A stretch of DNA of 55,888 nt, from contig NZ_CABPSL010000027.1 in the NCBI RefSeq assembly GCF_902459665.1, positions 1-55,888 on the forward strand, given 5' to 3'. Made by a program: the position numbers and the translations under genes. Shown piece after piece: positions 46,250-54,821 of the stretch; the first letter of the stretch is position 1, and every line of letters starts with the position of its first letter. Under the pieces are notes generated by a model. The model saw only the letters and a list, made by a program, of their open reading frames with translations, was not told the DNA's origin and made no database searches. This DNA comes from Pandoraea cepalis (lineage in GTDB: Bacteria > Pseudomonadota > Gammaproteobacteria > Burkholderiales > Burkholderiaceae).

Positions 46250-47693
46250 GACCCAACTCCTCGGATGCGCGCGGGCTGCGATGGCGATCGTCGGACGCGC
46301 CGGTCGCGGCGGGTGTGTGGCCAGGAATGGCTTCGTCTCCCTCCAGGTAAGCCTGTTCCATCGGTTCCACGACATGGCAAGGCCAGCCGAGGCGCTCCGC
46401 AATCCGCCGGCGAAGGCTATCGGACGCGGCCGGCTCGCCATGATTGAGAAAGATGTGCCGGACCGGTTTGTCGAATTTCGAAAGCCAGGCGAGCGTCTCC
46501 TGGTAGTCGGCGTGAGCGGACAGCGTGTCGAGTTGCACGACTTCGGCGCCCACGTGAACGTACTCGCCAAAAATCTTGACTTCGCCGCCGCCGACCAGGG
46601 TCGCGCCGCGGGTGCCGGGCGCCTGGAAGCCAGTAAAGAGCACGGTGTTGCGCCAGTCGCCTGCCATCGCCTTGAGGTGGTGCAGCACGCGCCCCCCGGT
46701 GGCCATGCCGCTGCCCGCAATGATGACCAGGGGGACGGCGCGGGTATCGAGCCATTTCGACTGCTCGACACCGGTGACGAACGTCGCCGCGCCGCACATC
46801 TCCGCGCATTCGACATGATTCAAGCGATGATCGGTCTGATGGGCCGAGTAAGTCTTCGTGACGTTGATCGCCATGGGGCTGTCGAGATAGACCGGCACGT
46901 CCGGAATGCCACCGGACGCCTTCTGCTTCGCAATCCAGTAAAGCAGGCTCTGCACACGACCAACGGCAAACGCCGGCACGATCACGGTGCCCCCCCGGGC
47001 GAACGTTCGGTTCAGAATTTCCGCCAGTTGCGCGCCGGGATCGGTCCGGTCGTGCAGCCGATCCCCATACGTCGACTCCAACACCAGGAAATCCGGTGAC
47101 TCGGGGACTGCCGGGGGCAGCATGATCGGATCGTCCTGCCGTCCCAGATCGCCTGAAAACAGCAACTTCCGGGTACCGACATTGAACTGCGCCATCGCCG
47201 CGCCCAGAATATGGCCGGCATGCCAGAAGTGCAGCGTGATCTCGGGGGACACTTGAAACGGCGTATCAAATGGCAGCGGCTTGAGCAGCGCGATCGCACG
47301 GTGTGCGTCTTCAGCGGTGAACAGCGGGAGCGCAGGCTGGTGTTTCGACTTTCCGTGACGGTTCACGAACGCCGCCTGTTCCTCCTCGAGTCGCGCACTG
47401 TCGAGCAGCAGAATCTCACATAAATCGCGGGTGGCGGACGTGCAATAGACCGGACCTTTGTAACCGTACCGCGCGAGCACAGGCAGGTAGCCGCTGTGGT
47501 CGATATGGGCGTGCGTGAGTACCACGGCGTCGAGTCGCTCGACGTCGAACGCGGGCGCCGCCCAGTTGCGAGCGCGCAAATTCTTCACACCCTGAAAGGC
47601 GCCGCAGTCGATCAGAACTTGCCTGCCGGCGGCCGAAAGCAGGGTCTTGGAACCGGTCACGGTGCCGGCGGCCCCCAAGAAGCGCAACTGCAT
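46239..47693 (-). CDS. Metallo-beta-lactamase/beta-CASP RNase-like protein
   Basis: This 484-residue protein is of the RNase J/CPSF-73-like group. Seen: the zinc motif LTHAHIDHSG (H61, H63, D65, H66), GDLGRQDDP, the beta-CASP region with AGSGMATGGRVLHHL, SAHADYQE and LNHGEP. It likely cuts RNA, as relatives do; no substrate can be inferred. GAGG precedes the ATG at 47693, chosen over an upstream extension that has no ribosome site. An Fnr box lies 98 bases upstream of the start, and the gene is divergent from the usp pair. Confidence 0.88.
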   Translation of the reverse strand: MQLRFLGAAGTVTGSKTLLSAAGRQVLIDCGAFQGVKNLRARNWAAPAFDVERLDAVVLTHAHIDHSGYLPVLARYGYKGPVYCTSATRDLCEILLLDSARLEEEQAAFVNRHGKSKHQPALPLFTAEDAHRAIALLKPLPFDTPFQVSPEITLHFWHAGHILGAAMAQFNVGTRKLLFSGDLGRQDDPIMLPPAVPESPDFLVLESTYGDRLHDRTDPGAQLAEILNRTFARGGTVIVPAFAVGRVQSLLYWIAKQKASGGIPDVPVYLDSPMAINVTKTYSAHQTDHRLNHVECAEMCGAATFVTGVEQSKWLDTRAVPLVIIAGSGMATGGRVLHHLKAMAGDWRNTVLFTGFQAPGTRGATLVGGGEVKIFGEYVHVGAEVVQLDTLSAHADYQETLAWLSKFDKPVRHIFLNHGEPAASDSLRRRIAERLGWPCHVVEPMEQAYLEGDEAIPGHTPAATGASDDRHRSPRASEELGHED

Positions 47694-47790
47694 GAACACA
47701 CCTCGCACATTGGCCGGGCGGCAACACGGCGCCCGGTATTGGCAGAATAGTCCTCCGGCGCCGGATCCTCCTCCGACGTGGCCGTGGACG

Positions 47791-47804
47791 TTGATGTGTA
47801 TCAA
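47791..47804. promoter_or_regulatory. Consensus Fnr box between beta-CASP and usp genes
   Basis: TTGAT-GTGT-ATCAA is a perfect Fnr/Anr consensus dyad. It is in the 285-base divergent gap. For the minus-strand gene a TATTCT -10-like hexamer (47744-47749) places it about -61, the distance of a class I site; for the usp side the fit is less clear. Confidence 0.8.
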
Positions 47805-47978
47805 GGACCGTGTTCGCGTTCGCTCACCGTTCGCTTAACTGCCGCTACCGTGTAATCGTCACGATGGCAGACGGTTGACTCGACCCGCGCGCGAACCTCG
47901 CTGCTACCGCGTTTTTCGCGCTCGCTGTTCCCCGACCTGTCGTCGAGTTCACCGGTTGACGCTACTGAGGACGACGCA

Positions 47979-48482
47979 ATGTCTCATCGAATACTACTTG
48001 CCACGGACGGTAGCGAGACGTCTTGGCGCGCCTTGCATGAAGCCATCCGATTCGCGATGCCCGACGACGTCGTTCGGGCAGTAAATGTGATCGACGACCC
48101 TTTCGCCCACTATCAGGCCGCGTTCGCTTCCCATATCGATCTCGAAGCGGTCCGCGACGCCTTGATTTCCGAGAACCAGCAGACGTTGAGCGATACCTAC
48201 AAGACGCTGCGTGAAGAAGGGATCCAGGCCGACACACGCTCCATCGATCTGCGCGCATGGGGCGGCACGATTGCCGACGCCATCATTCGGGAAGCCGAGC
48301 GGTGGCATGCCGATCTCCTGGTGCTCGGCACGCACGGACGCAAGGGCGTGCGGCGGCTCTTGATGGGCAGCGTTGCCGAGCAAGTGCTTCGGCAAACGCA
48401 TCGACCGGTCATGTTGGTGACCGGGCCCGCCCCATCGCCGCAGGGCCCGTCCACGGCCGCAACCGACGCCGAGCAGGGGTGA
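47979..48482 (+). CDS. Universal stress protein (UspA family), first copy
   Basis: This 167-residue UspA-fold protein has the ATP-binding motif G-x2-G-x9-GS (GTHGRKGVRRLLMGSVAEQ). Such proteins are cytoplasmic, ATP- or AMP-binding, and rise under oxygen or energy limitation. It ends four bases before the second usp and probably forms an operon with it. The Fnr box lies 175 bases upstream. Confidence 0.92.
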   Translation: MSHRILLATDGSETSWRALHEAIRFAMPDDVVRAVNVIDDPFAHYQAAFASHIDLEAVRDALISENQQTLSDTYKTLREEGIQADTRSIDLRAWGGTIADAIIREAERWHADLLVLGTHGRKGVRRLLMGSVAEQVLRQTHRPVMLVTGPAPSPQGPSTAATDAEQG

Positions 48483-48486
48483 GATC

Positions 48487-48954
48487 ATGTTGAAACGCAT
48501 TCTGGTCGCCATCGACGGCAGCCCCACGTCGGATAAGGCTTTTGATTATGCGCTGGCGCTCGCCAAGGCGCGCAACGCTCACCTGCATGTCGTGTTTGTC
48601 GTGGACATTCCAGTGGCCTACGTAGCCGATGCCGATCCGTTTCCGTTTATCGAAGCGATGCGGCTGCAGGGCAAAGCGATTCGCGATACGGCCACCCAGC
48701 GGCTCAAGGGGGACGGCGTTGACGGTGACGTAGAGATCCGGGAACTCCTGCCGCTCGGGGGCGATGTCGCGCACCAGATCAACGTGGCGGCCGACGAAGA
48801 CCAGGCCGATGTGATCGTCATCGGCACGCACGGCCGGCGCGGTGTTCAACGTATGGCGTTGGGGAGTGTGGCGGAGAACTGCGCGAGACAGGCGCAGCGC
48901 CCTGTCATCCTCATTCCGCCGACGGCGGCCGAGGCGGGCAATGCGGTGTCGTGA
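48487..48954 (+). CDS. Universal stress protein (UspA family), second copy
   Basis: This 155-residue UspA protein has GTHGRRGVQRMALGSVAEN as its nucleotide-binding motif and an N-terminal IDGSPTSD like the first copy, although the middle diverges. The start is GGTGAG-proximal, four bases after the first usp stop. The two copies are similar enough to suggest duplication but not recent. Confidence 0.92.
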   Translation: MLKRILVAIDGSPTSDKAFDYALALAKARNAHLHVVFVVDIPVAYVADADPFPFIEAMRLQGKAIRDTATQRLKGDGVDGDVEIRELLPLGGDVAHQINVAADEDQADVIVIGTHGRRGVQRMALGSVAENCARQAQRPVILIPPTAAEAGNAVS

Positions 48955-49118
48955 GACTTCGGTCGCGCCTGGCGAGGTCGCACGGGCATCATTGCGCGAG
49001 GCAATGTGCGCAAACGAGCCGAGCGTGTAAAATCGGCCAGACGGATGTGCGATCTCATACACCCGCGTATCGCGAAGGCGATACCTCCAAATGCACAAAG
49101 CGACGCAGAGGCCGGCGC

Positions 49119-49763
49119 ATGACTCGCATCATCGTAGCGGACGATCACACGCTGGTAAGGGCCGGGTTGCAGCGCATCCTGGCCGGCAGCGAGAACCTCG
49201 AGATCGTAGGCGAGGCCGCGAATGGCGCGCAGGCGATGGCGCTGCTTGAGCAGACGCCCTGTGATGTGCTTCTGCTGGATCTCTCGATGCCCGGACGCAG
49301 CGGCATCGACCTGATCGTGCAGATCAAGGCATCATTTCCGCGCCTGGCGATTCTGGTGCTCACCATGCACGGCGAAGAACAGTACGCCGTGCGTGCCCTC
49401 AAAGCGGGAGCCGCCGGTTATATGACGAAGGAAAGCGCACCGTCAGAGTTAGTGCTGGCCGTCAGGAAAGTCGTTGCCGGCGGCGTTTATCTGAGCCTGG
49501 CGATGGCCGAGCGGATCGCACAGGACCTGGCAAGCGCCGCTGGTGACACGCCGGGCTACCGGCGCCTGTCCGACCGGGAATTCGACGTGTTCCTGATGCT
49601 GGCCCGGGGTCTGAGCGTGAGCGATATCGGCAATACCTTGTGCGTGAGCGCCAAGACCGTGAGCACCTACAAGGCTCGCGTGCTGCAGAAGCTTGACCTC
49701 AGGAGCCAGACCGATCTGGTCCATTACGCGATCAAGCACAATTTGTTACGGGACAGCCTCTGA
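49119..49763 (+). CDS. NarL/FixJ-type response regulator
   Basis: This 214-residue regulator has a receiver domain (D8-D9, phospho-acceptor D54 in LLLDLSMPG, T in LTMHG, K in AAGYMTKES) and a C-terminal LuxR-type helix-turn-helix (LSDREFDVFLMLARGLSVSD). GAGG precedes the ATG at 49119. The kinase at 51739-53724, three genes along on the other strand, is the likely partner by proximity and by the HisKA_3 domain, which normally pairs with NarL-type regulators. Target genes unknown. Confidence 0.93.
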   Translation: MTRIIVADDHTLVRAGLQRILAGSENLEIVGEAANGAQAMALLEQTPCDVLLLDLSMPGRSGIDLIVQIKASFPRLAILVLTMHGEEQYAVRALKAGAAGYMTKESAPSELVLAVRKVVAGGVYLSLAMAERIAQDLASAAGDTPGYRRLSDREFDVFLMLARGLSVSDIGNTLCVSAKTVSTYKARVLQKLDLRSQTDLVHYAIKHNLLRDSL

Positions 49764-49786
49764 CCGCGCGGTTTTACAGCGCGGTC
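49762..49786 (+). terminator. Hairpin at the end of the response-regulator gene
   Basis: GACCGCGC (49762-49769) and GCGCGGTC (49779-49786) pair perfectly around a nine-base loop containing TTTT. It overlaps the stop codon. The T-run is inside the loop rather than after the stem, so termination would be partial at best. A second stem, GTCAGCC/GGCTGAC (49788-49823), follows. Confidence 0.45.
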
Positions 49787-49914
49787 TGTCAGCCATGGCC
49801 TACAGAGCGCCATCACGGCTGACAAAAGATCGCGTCGCGCGCTTATTTTCTTTCCGGTGTCCGTCTCCGATACTGAAGGCGTCGATTGCACAGGCCAGTC
49901 CACCGGAGTCCGCC

Positions 49915-50703
49915 ATGTATGCTTCCTTCCGCCCGCTCGATCCCGCCCCCGAGGCCTACCCACAGAGTATTCGCGTGCATCGGGCATTCAACGATATCGA
50001 TGACGGTGTGCCCCGGTGCAGCACCTGCCTCCTGCGTCAGCTTTGCCTGCCGGAAGGCCTTTCCGATGCATCTGCCCGCGGTCTGGACGGCGTGACCCGG
50101 GTGCGTCGTACCGTTCGCCGCGCCGAAGTGCTGTTTCGACCGGGCGACCCTCTCGAGCATCTATACGCCGTGCGTGCGGGCTCGTTCAAAACGGTCATCA
50201 TGCATCCGGATGGCCGGGAACAAGTCACGGGGTACATGATGGGCGGGGAGCTGCTTGGGCTGGGCGCCATCGCCTTTGGCCGGCAGGTGTCGGAAGCGGT
50301 GGCGCTGGAGGATAGCCAGGTCTGCGCGATCAAGTTCGCGGATCTGGAAGCCGTTGCAGGACAAGTGCCCATGATCATGCGGCAGATGCATCGGTTGATC
50401 GCGGCAGGCATTGTGCGAGAGCAGAACCAGTTGCTGCGCCTGGGCACCGCACGCGGCGAAGCCAGGCTGGCCAGCTTCCTGCTCGACGTCTCGGCGCGGC
50501 TCGCCGCTCGCGGGTACTCCCCCAGTTCGTTCCTGCTGCGCATGACGCGCGAGGAGATCGGCAGCTACCTCGGTCTGCAGTTGGAAACGGTAAGTCGAAT
50601 GCTCTCGCGCATGCAGGCGCAGAATACGCTGCGCGTCAGGCAACGCGAAATCACGCTGCTCGATACCAAGCGCCTGGGTGAGATGGCGGCCCTGTCGCAT
50701 TAG
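49915..50703 (+). CDS. Fnr-type oxygen-sensing regulator
   Basis: This 262-residue CRP/FNR-family regulator has the N-terminal cysteines C35, C38 and C44 (C-x2-C-x5-C) and a fourth, C137, as needed to bind an oxygen-labile [4Fe-4S] cluster. Its recognition helix is LETVSRMLSRM, with the E-x2-SR that reads TTGAT. It therefore should bind the Fnr boxes seen at 47791 and 53882 when oxygen is scarce. CGGAGT precedes the ATG. The paralogous name (fnr/anr) is not certain, so no symbol is given. Confidence 0.9.
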   Translation: MYASFRPLDPAPEAYPQSIRVHRAFNDIDDGVPRCSTCLLRQLCLPEGLSDASARGLDGVTRVRRTVRRAEVLFRPGDPLEHLYAVRAGSFKTVIMHPDGREQVTGYMMGGELLGLGAIAFGRQVSEAVALEDSQVCAIKFADLEAVAGQVPMIMRQMHRLIAAGIVREQNQLLRLGTARGEARLASFLLDVSARLAARGYSPSSFLLRMTREEIGSYLGLQLETVSRMLSRMQAQNTLRVRQREITLLDTKRLGEMAALSH

Positions 50704-50739
50704 CCGCGTCTCTTTTCCCCGTTTCCTTGGCACGCACGT

Positions 50740-51732
50740 ATGCGAGCAATGCAGATGTCGAAGCGGGACGGCACGCTCACGCTCGTGGATATCCCGATTC
50801 CTGTCCCGGGGCCCACGCAGGTCTTGGTGCGTGTGAGCGTGTGCGGCGTGTGTCGCACCGACCTCCATGTGGTGGATGGCGACCTGCCGGACGTGCCCGA
50901 CACGATCATCCCCGGGCACGAGATTGTCGGAACGGTGGCCGCACTGGGCGCCGAGGTTCGCGGACTGGCGATCGGGAATCGGGTCGGCGTCCCTTGGCTA
51001 GGCGAGACATGCGGACACTGCCGGTTTTGCCAGAGTCATCGGGAAAATCTATGCGAGGCCGCACGTTTCACTGGGTATACGCTTAACGGTGGTTATGCGG
51101 AATACACGGCGGCCGAAGCCCGCTTCACCTTCAAGTTGCCAGAGCGCTACGACGACGCCACCGCCGCGCCGCTGCTGTGTGCCGGGCTGATCGGCTACCG
51201 CTCGCTCGGCATGGCAGGCGATGCACGACGGATCGGCCTGTACGGCTTCGGTGCCGCCGCCCATCTGATTGCCCAGATCGCCCAAGCCCAATCACGGGAA
51301 GTCTATGCCTTCGCACGCCCCGGCGACGAAGCGGCGATGGCCTTTGCGTTGGCCAACGGAGCTTGCTGGGCAGGCGCGAGCGACGCGCCGGCACCCAAGC
51401 GTCTGGATGCCGCGATCCTCTTTGCCCCGGTCGGCGATCTTGTCCCGCAAGCCCTTGCAGCCGTGGATCGGGGCGGCACCGTCGTGTGCGCAGGCATCCA
51501 CATGAGTGATATCCCGGCGTTCCCCTACCGCCTGATCTGGGGCGAGCGGCAGGTCAGATCGGTCGCCAATCTGACGAGAGACGACGGGCTGACGTTTCTG
51601 GCGCTCGCCGAACGTATTCCGTTGCACGTCACGACGAAAATCTACCCGCTCGAACAGGCGAATGTCGCCTTGAGCGATCTGCGTCGAGGCGCCTTTTCAG
51701 GTGCCGCGGTACTCCAGATTCGCGCGCCATAG
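50740..51732 (+). CDS. Zinc alcohol dehydrogenase
   Basis: This 330-residue medium-chain dehydrogenase has catalytic zinc sites in VCGVCRTDLHVVDGDLP and IPGHEIVG, the structural-zinc set CGHCRFCQSHRENLC and a Rossmann region LYGFGAAAHLIAQIA. It resembles AdhA-like enzymes that Fnr/Anr systems raise for ethanol or aldehyde turnover in low oxygen. It follows the Fnr-like gene by 36 bases on the same strand and converges with the kinase gene. Confidence 0.88.
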   Translation: MRAMQMSKRDGTLTLVDIPIPVPGPTQVLVRVSVCGVCRTDLHVVDGDLPDVPDTIIPGHEIVGTVAALGAEVRGLAIGNRVGVPWLGETCGHCRFCQSHRENLCEAARFTGYTLNGGYAEYTAAEARFTFKLPERYDDATAAPLLCAGLIGYRSLGMAGDARRIGLYGFGAAAHLIAQIAQAQSREVYAFARPGDEAAMAFALANGACWAGASDAPAPKRLDAAILFAPVGDLVPQALAAVDRGGTVVCAGIHMSDIPAFPYRLIWGERQVRSVANLTRDDGLTFLALAERIPLHVTTKIYPLEQANVALSDLRRGAFSGAAVLQIRAP

Positions 51733-51738
51733 CCGGAT

Positions 51739-53724
51739 TCAGTCGTCGCGCGAGTGGACCGGTGCCGACGTCTCCAGGGGAATCACGGTGGTGACAACCG
51801 TTCCGCCCTCGGATGGGCTGCGGACTTCCAGCGTGCCGCCCAGCAAGCGTGCCCGCTCACGCATGCTGATGAAGCCGAGTGAATCCGATTTCGGGCGCGT
51901 TGGCGGCAGACCGCGACCGTTGTCGGAAATTCGAAGCCGGCATTCGCGATCGCATGATAATTCGATGGTGACCGACGTCGCCCTGGCGTGTTTTGCGACG
52001 TTGTTGAGAGACTCCTGAACAATCCGGAATAGCGCCGTTGCGACCGGGGCGGGAATCGGGGGCAGACTGTGTGCCTCCGTAAAATCGACGTCCACGCCAT
52101 ACCGGCGTGCAAAATCCCGGGTGTACCACTCGATCGCGGGACCAAGCCCCAAATCATCGAGCATCGGAGGGCGCAGGTCAGCGGCCATTTGGCGCACTGC
52201 GGCGACCATACCGTCGATGGATTGCTCGATTCTTTTGACATCGCCGCTGACGGTGGCCTGATCGCCCAAGGCGCGCTTGAGCAGCGCCGTGTCCATTTTC
52301 AAGGCGGTGAGCCGTTGGCCCAGGTCATCATGCAACTCCCGGGCGACCCGTAGCTTTTCATCCTCCCGAACCGCTTCGAGGCGTGCATTGAGCTTTTCGA
52401 GTTCAGTGCGAGACGTTTGCAGGGCATTCGCAATTTGCCGTTGTTCGGTCACGTCACGCAACACCACTGTATAGAACTTGCCGGCCGCGTCGGCGCTTTG
52501 CGAAATCGACGCTTCCATCGGAAACTCCTCGCCGTCCGAGCGCAGTCCCCAGAGCGGCCTGCCTCGCCCCATCAGGCGCTCCGACACGCCGGTCATGCCA
52601 AAACGCTCGATATGCTGATGATGTGCATCCCGAAACCGCTCCGGGATGAACCGCGCGAGCGGCTCGCCGATCGCTTCCATGGCGCTGCATCGGAACACGC
52701 TTTCCGCCGTCGGATTGAAGATCTGAATCCGTTGCTGATCATCGACGGTGATGATGGCCTCGCGCACGGATTGGATCACGCTGAAAAGGCGGCTTTCGCG
52801 GCGTCGCTTGTCCCCCGCGTCGCGTTCGCTGTGCCGTTGCGCGTGACGTCGCGCCAGCAGGGTGAGGGCCCAGGCGAACGTCGTTACTGCGGTCATGAGG
52901 AGCCCCAGCCCAAGGGCCCAGTTGGCCACGCCGGCCCCGCGCAGCGAGGCGAATTCATTGGACGCGGTGAAGGTGAGAAACAGCGCAGGTTTTTCCCCGT
53001 ACGGCAGACTCGCTTGCGTTTGGTAGCCGACGCGGGGGCGGGGCTCGCCGGGCGCCCGAGGGTAGAGGCTGTCGAAGATGGGGATGGGTTGGTTCGCGCC
53101 GTCCCGGGTACTTACCGTCAGCGCAATGTCATGGAGAAGCGGCCCGATGGCAACGTGTACGAGCGCGTCGATATCCGCAACGGCGTACGCGCATAACGAC
53201 GGGCGGCTGGTGTCGGACAGGAAAATCCAATACGCGCGCCCCGTCGTCGGCGATGTCCTCGTGACGAGGTTTCCTGTTGTATTTGTACCACTTGGCAGTG
53301 CCATCGAACCGCTCGGACCGAATACGGTGTCGTCGCCGATGGTATAGGCGACGACACGCTCGATGGTGTCGCCCGTGCGCTGACATCGGGCGAAGCTCAC
53401 CAGACCGGGCAATCGCTCCGCCACCCGCATGTTTTGCGCATACGCTCCCCAGGCGTTTTCGTCGGGCCGAGGCGCCATCGCCAGCCGGTCGAGTGCGCTA
53501 TGCAAGGTGTCGCGATAAGCCGAGAGGGCGATCGCGAGCTTGTCCGTCGCGGCCGTCGTGCGCAAGTCGAATCGCGCGTCGACGTTAGCCTGCATGGTGG
53601 TGCGTACGGCGACCCAGTTCCATGCCGCAAGCGCGAGGCAGATCGAACACAGCAGGGCGAGGGTGATGCCATCTGACTGCTGCGAAAGCGATTGTATTGC
53701 CCCACGAAACGTCAATTTGGCCAT
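51739..53724 (-). CDS. Membrane sensor kinase: CHASE-like sensor, PAS, HisKA_3
   Basis: This 661-residue histidine kinase has TM1 (about 20-40), a periplasmic sensor of about 225 residues, TM2 (about 267-291), a PAS domain (about 311-430), a NarX-type HisKA_3 with phospho-acceptor H465 (ARELHDDLGQRL) and an HATPase with N574-N575 (ESLNNVAKHA). The ATG at 53724 is chosen; a longer frame to 53775 lacks a ribosome site. Adjacent NarL-type regulator and Fnr context suggest it senses a low-oxygen cue. The periplasmic ligand is not identifiable. Confidence 0.9.
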   Translation of the reverse strand: MAKLTFRGAIQSLSQQSDGITLALLCSICLALAAWNWVAVRTTMQANVDARFDLRTTAATDKLAIALSAYRDTLHSALDRLAMAPRPDENAWGAYAQNMRVAERLPGLVSFARCQRTGDTIERVVAYTIGDDTVFGPSGSMALPSGTNTTGNLVTRTSPTTGRAYWIFLSDTSRPSLCAYAVADIDALVHVAIGPLLHDIALTVSTRDGANQPIPIFDSLYPRAPGEPRPRVGYQTQASLPYGEKPALFLTFTASNEFASLRGAGVANWALGLGLLMTAVTTFAWALTLLARRHAQRHSERDAGDKRRRESRLFSVIQSVREAIITVDDQQRIQIFNPTAESVFRCSAMEAIGEPLARFIPERFRDAHHQHIERFGMTGVSERLMGRGRPLWGLRSDGEEFPMEASISQSADAAGKFYTVVLRDVTEQRQIANALQTSRTELEKLNARLEAVREDEKLRVARELHDDLGQRLTALKMDTALLKRALGDQATVSGDVKRIEQSIDGMVAAVRQMAADLRPPMLDDLGLGPAIEWYTRDFARRYGVDVDFTEAHSLPPIPAPVATALFRIVQESLNNVAKHARATSVTIELSCDRECRLRISDNGRGLPPTRPKSDSLGFISMRERARLLGGTLEVRSPSEGGTVVTTVIPLETSAPVHSRDD

Positions 53725-53881
53725 GTACGTTGCCCCCTGTCGGTTCTCATGCCGAGGATTCCGTCTTTGTAGCACTGCTGGCGCAATTTTCCCATCCTCG
53801 TCAATCCGTAAGGCATCGCGCGTGACAAGCGCAAAACCCCGGACCGCGGACGTAAAAGCGTCGTCGTCGTCAAGTCAGGCC

Positions 53882-53895
53882 TTGATCCGCGTCAA
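53882..53895 (+). promoter_or_regulatory. Consensus Fnr box upstream of third usp
   Basis: TTGAT-CCGC-GTCAA matches the Fnr consensus except for one allowed base. A -10-like TAGAGT at 53918-53923 would put the transcription start near 53930 and the box centre at -41.5, the classical activating position. The usp ATG follows 25 bases later. Confidence 0.75.
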
Positions 53896-53954
53896 CGGAG
53901 GGGGCCCGGCGTCGAACTAGAGTACAAGGTGATCGCCCCCATTGGAGAGTCACC

Positions 53955-54797
53955 ATGACCTACCGGACGCTGCTTGTTCACGTTGATAACAGTCAGCAAT
54001 CCCGCGCACGCGTCGAGCTTGCCGTGGACTTTGCCTGTCGGCTACCGGCCCACCTGACGGGCATCTACCTGCCGTTCCACATGCCGCTATTTTCCGACGT
54101 CACCGATATTGGGGGCATGGGGGTACCGCCGCCGTCGTCGCCGGAGAGCGACGCCAAGCGACTCGAGCAAGCGGAGCAGATGTTCATGGAGATATGTCGC
54201 CGTCAGGCCGTCAGTCCCGAATGGCTGGCGCCCCGATTCGACACGATTCGCGAGATGCAAACCCACGCGCGCTATGCGGATCTGGTGATCGTCGGCCAAG
54301 AAGACCAACGCGACCCCGAAACGATACCGGCCATGGGATTCGTCGAGTCGGTCGTGCTCGCCGCTGGTCGGCCTGTCCTGATCTTGCCGTATGCGGGCAA
54401 GGTACCGCGTGCGTTCAATAACATCCTGGTCGCGTGGGACGGCGGGCGCGAAGCGGCGCGCGCCGCGGCCGACGCCATGCCCTTCTTGCAGGCGGCGAAG
54501 ACCGTCCATGTGATGCACGTCAGTCGAGGAAGCAAAACGGATGTCCTTGGGCCGATCCCGGGGCTCGATATCGCGATGTTCTTCGCCCGTCATGGCGTCA
54601 ATGTGCGCGTCACGCCCGAGCGCGGCGCCAACGACATTGCCGTGGGAGAGGATTTGCTCTCCCGTGTGGCCGACATGAGCATTGACCTCATCGTGATGGG
54701 GGGCTACGGCCATTCGCGAATGCAGGAATGGGTGCTCGGCGGGGTGACTCGCACGCTACTTGAAACCATGACGGTGCCGGTGCTGATGTCGCACTGA
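53955..54797 (+). CDS. Tandem universal stress protein
   Basis: This 280-residue protein contains two Usp domains in tandem. The first half begins MTYRTLLVHVDNS and has a poor nucleotide motif. The second begins NNILVAWDGGREA and has GGYGHSRMQEWVLGG, which is close to the ATP motif with glycine instead of the final serine. It is cytoplasmic and probably a direct target of the Fnr box just upstream. The dehydrogenase starts 24 bases after it. Confidence 0.92.
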   Translation: MTYRTLLVHVDNSQQSRARVELAVDFACRLPAHLTGIYLPFHMPLFSDVTDIGGMGVPPPSSPESDAKRLEQAEQMFMEICRRQAVSPEWLAPRFDTIREMQTHARYADLVIVGQEDQRDPETIPAMGFVESVVLAAGRPVLILPYAGKVPRAFNNILVAWDGGREAARAAADAMPFLQAAKTVHVMHVSRGSKTDVLGPIPGLDIAMFFARHGVNVRVTPERGANDIAVGEDLLSRVADMSIDLIVMGGYGHSRMQEWVLGGVTRTLLETMTVPVLMSH

Positions 54798-54821
54798 TGC
54801 CACGTGATACGGAGTTCGGAT

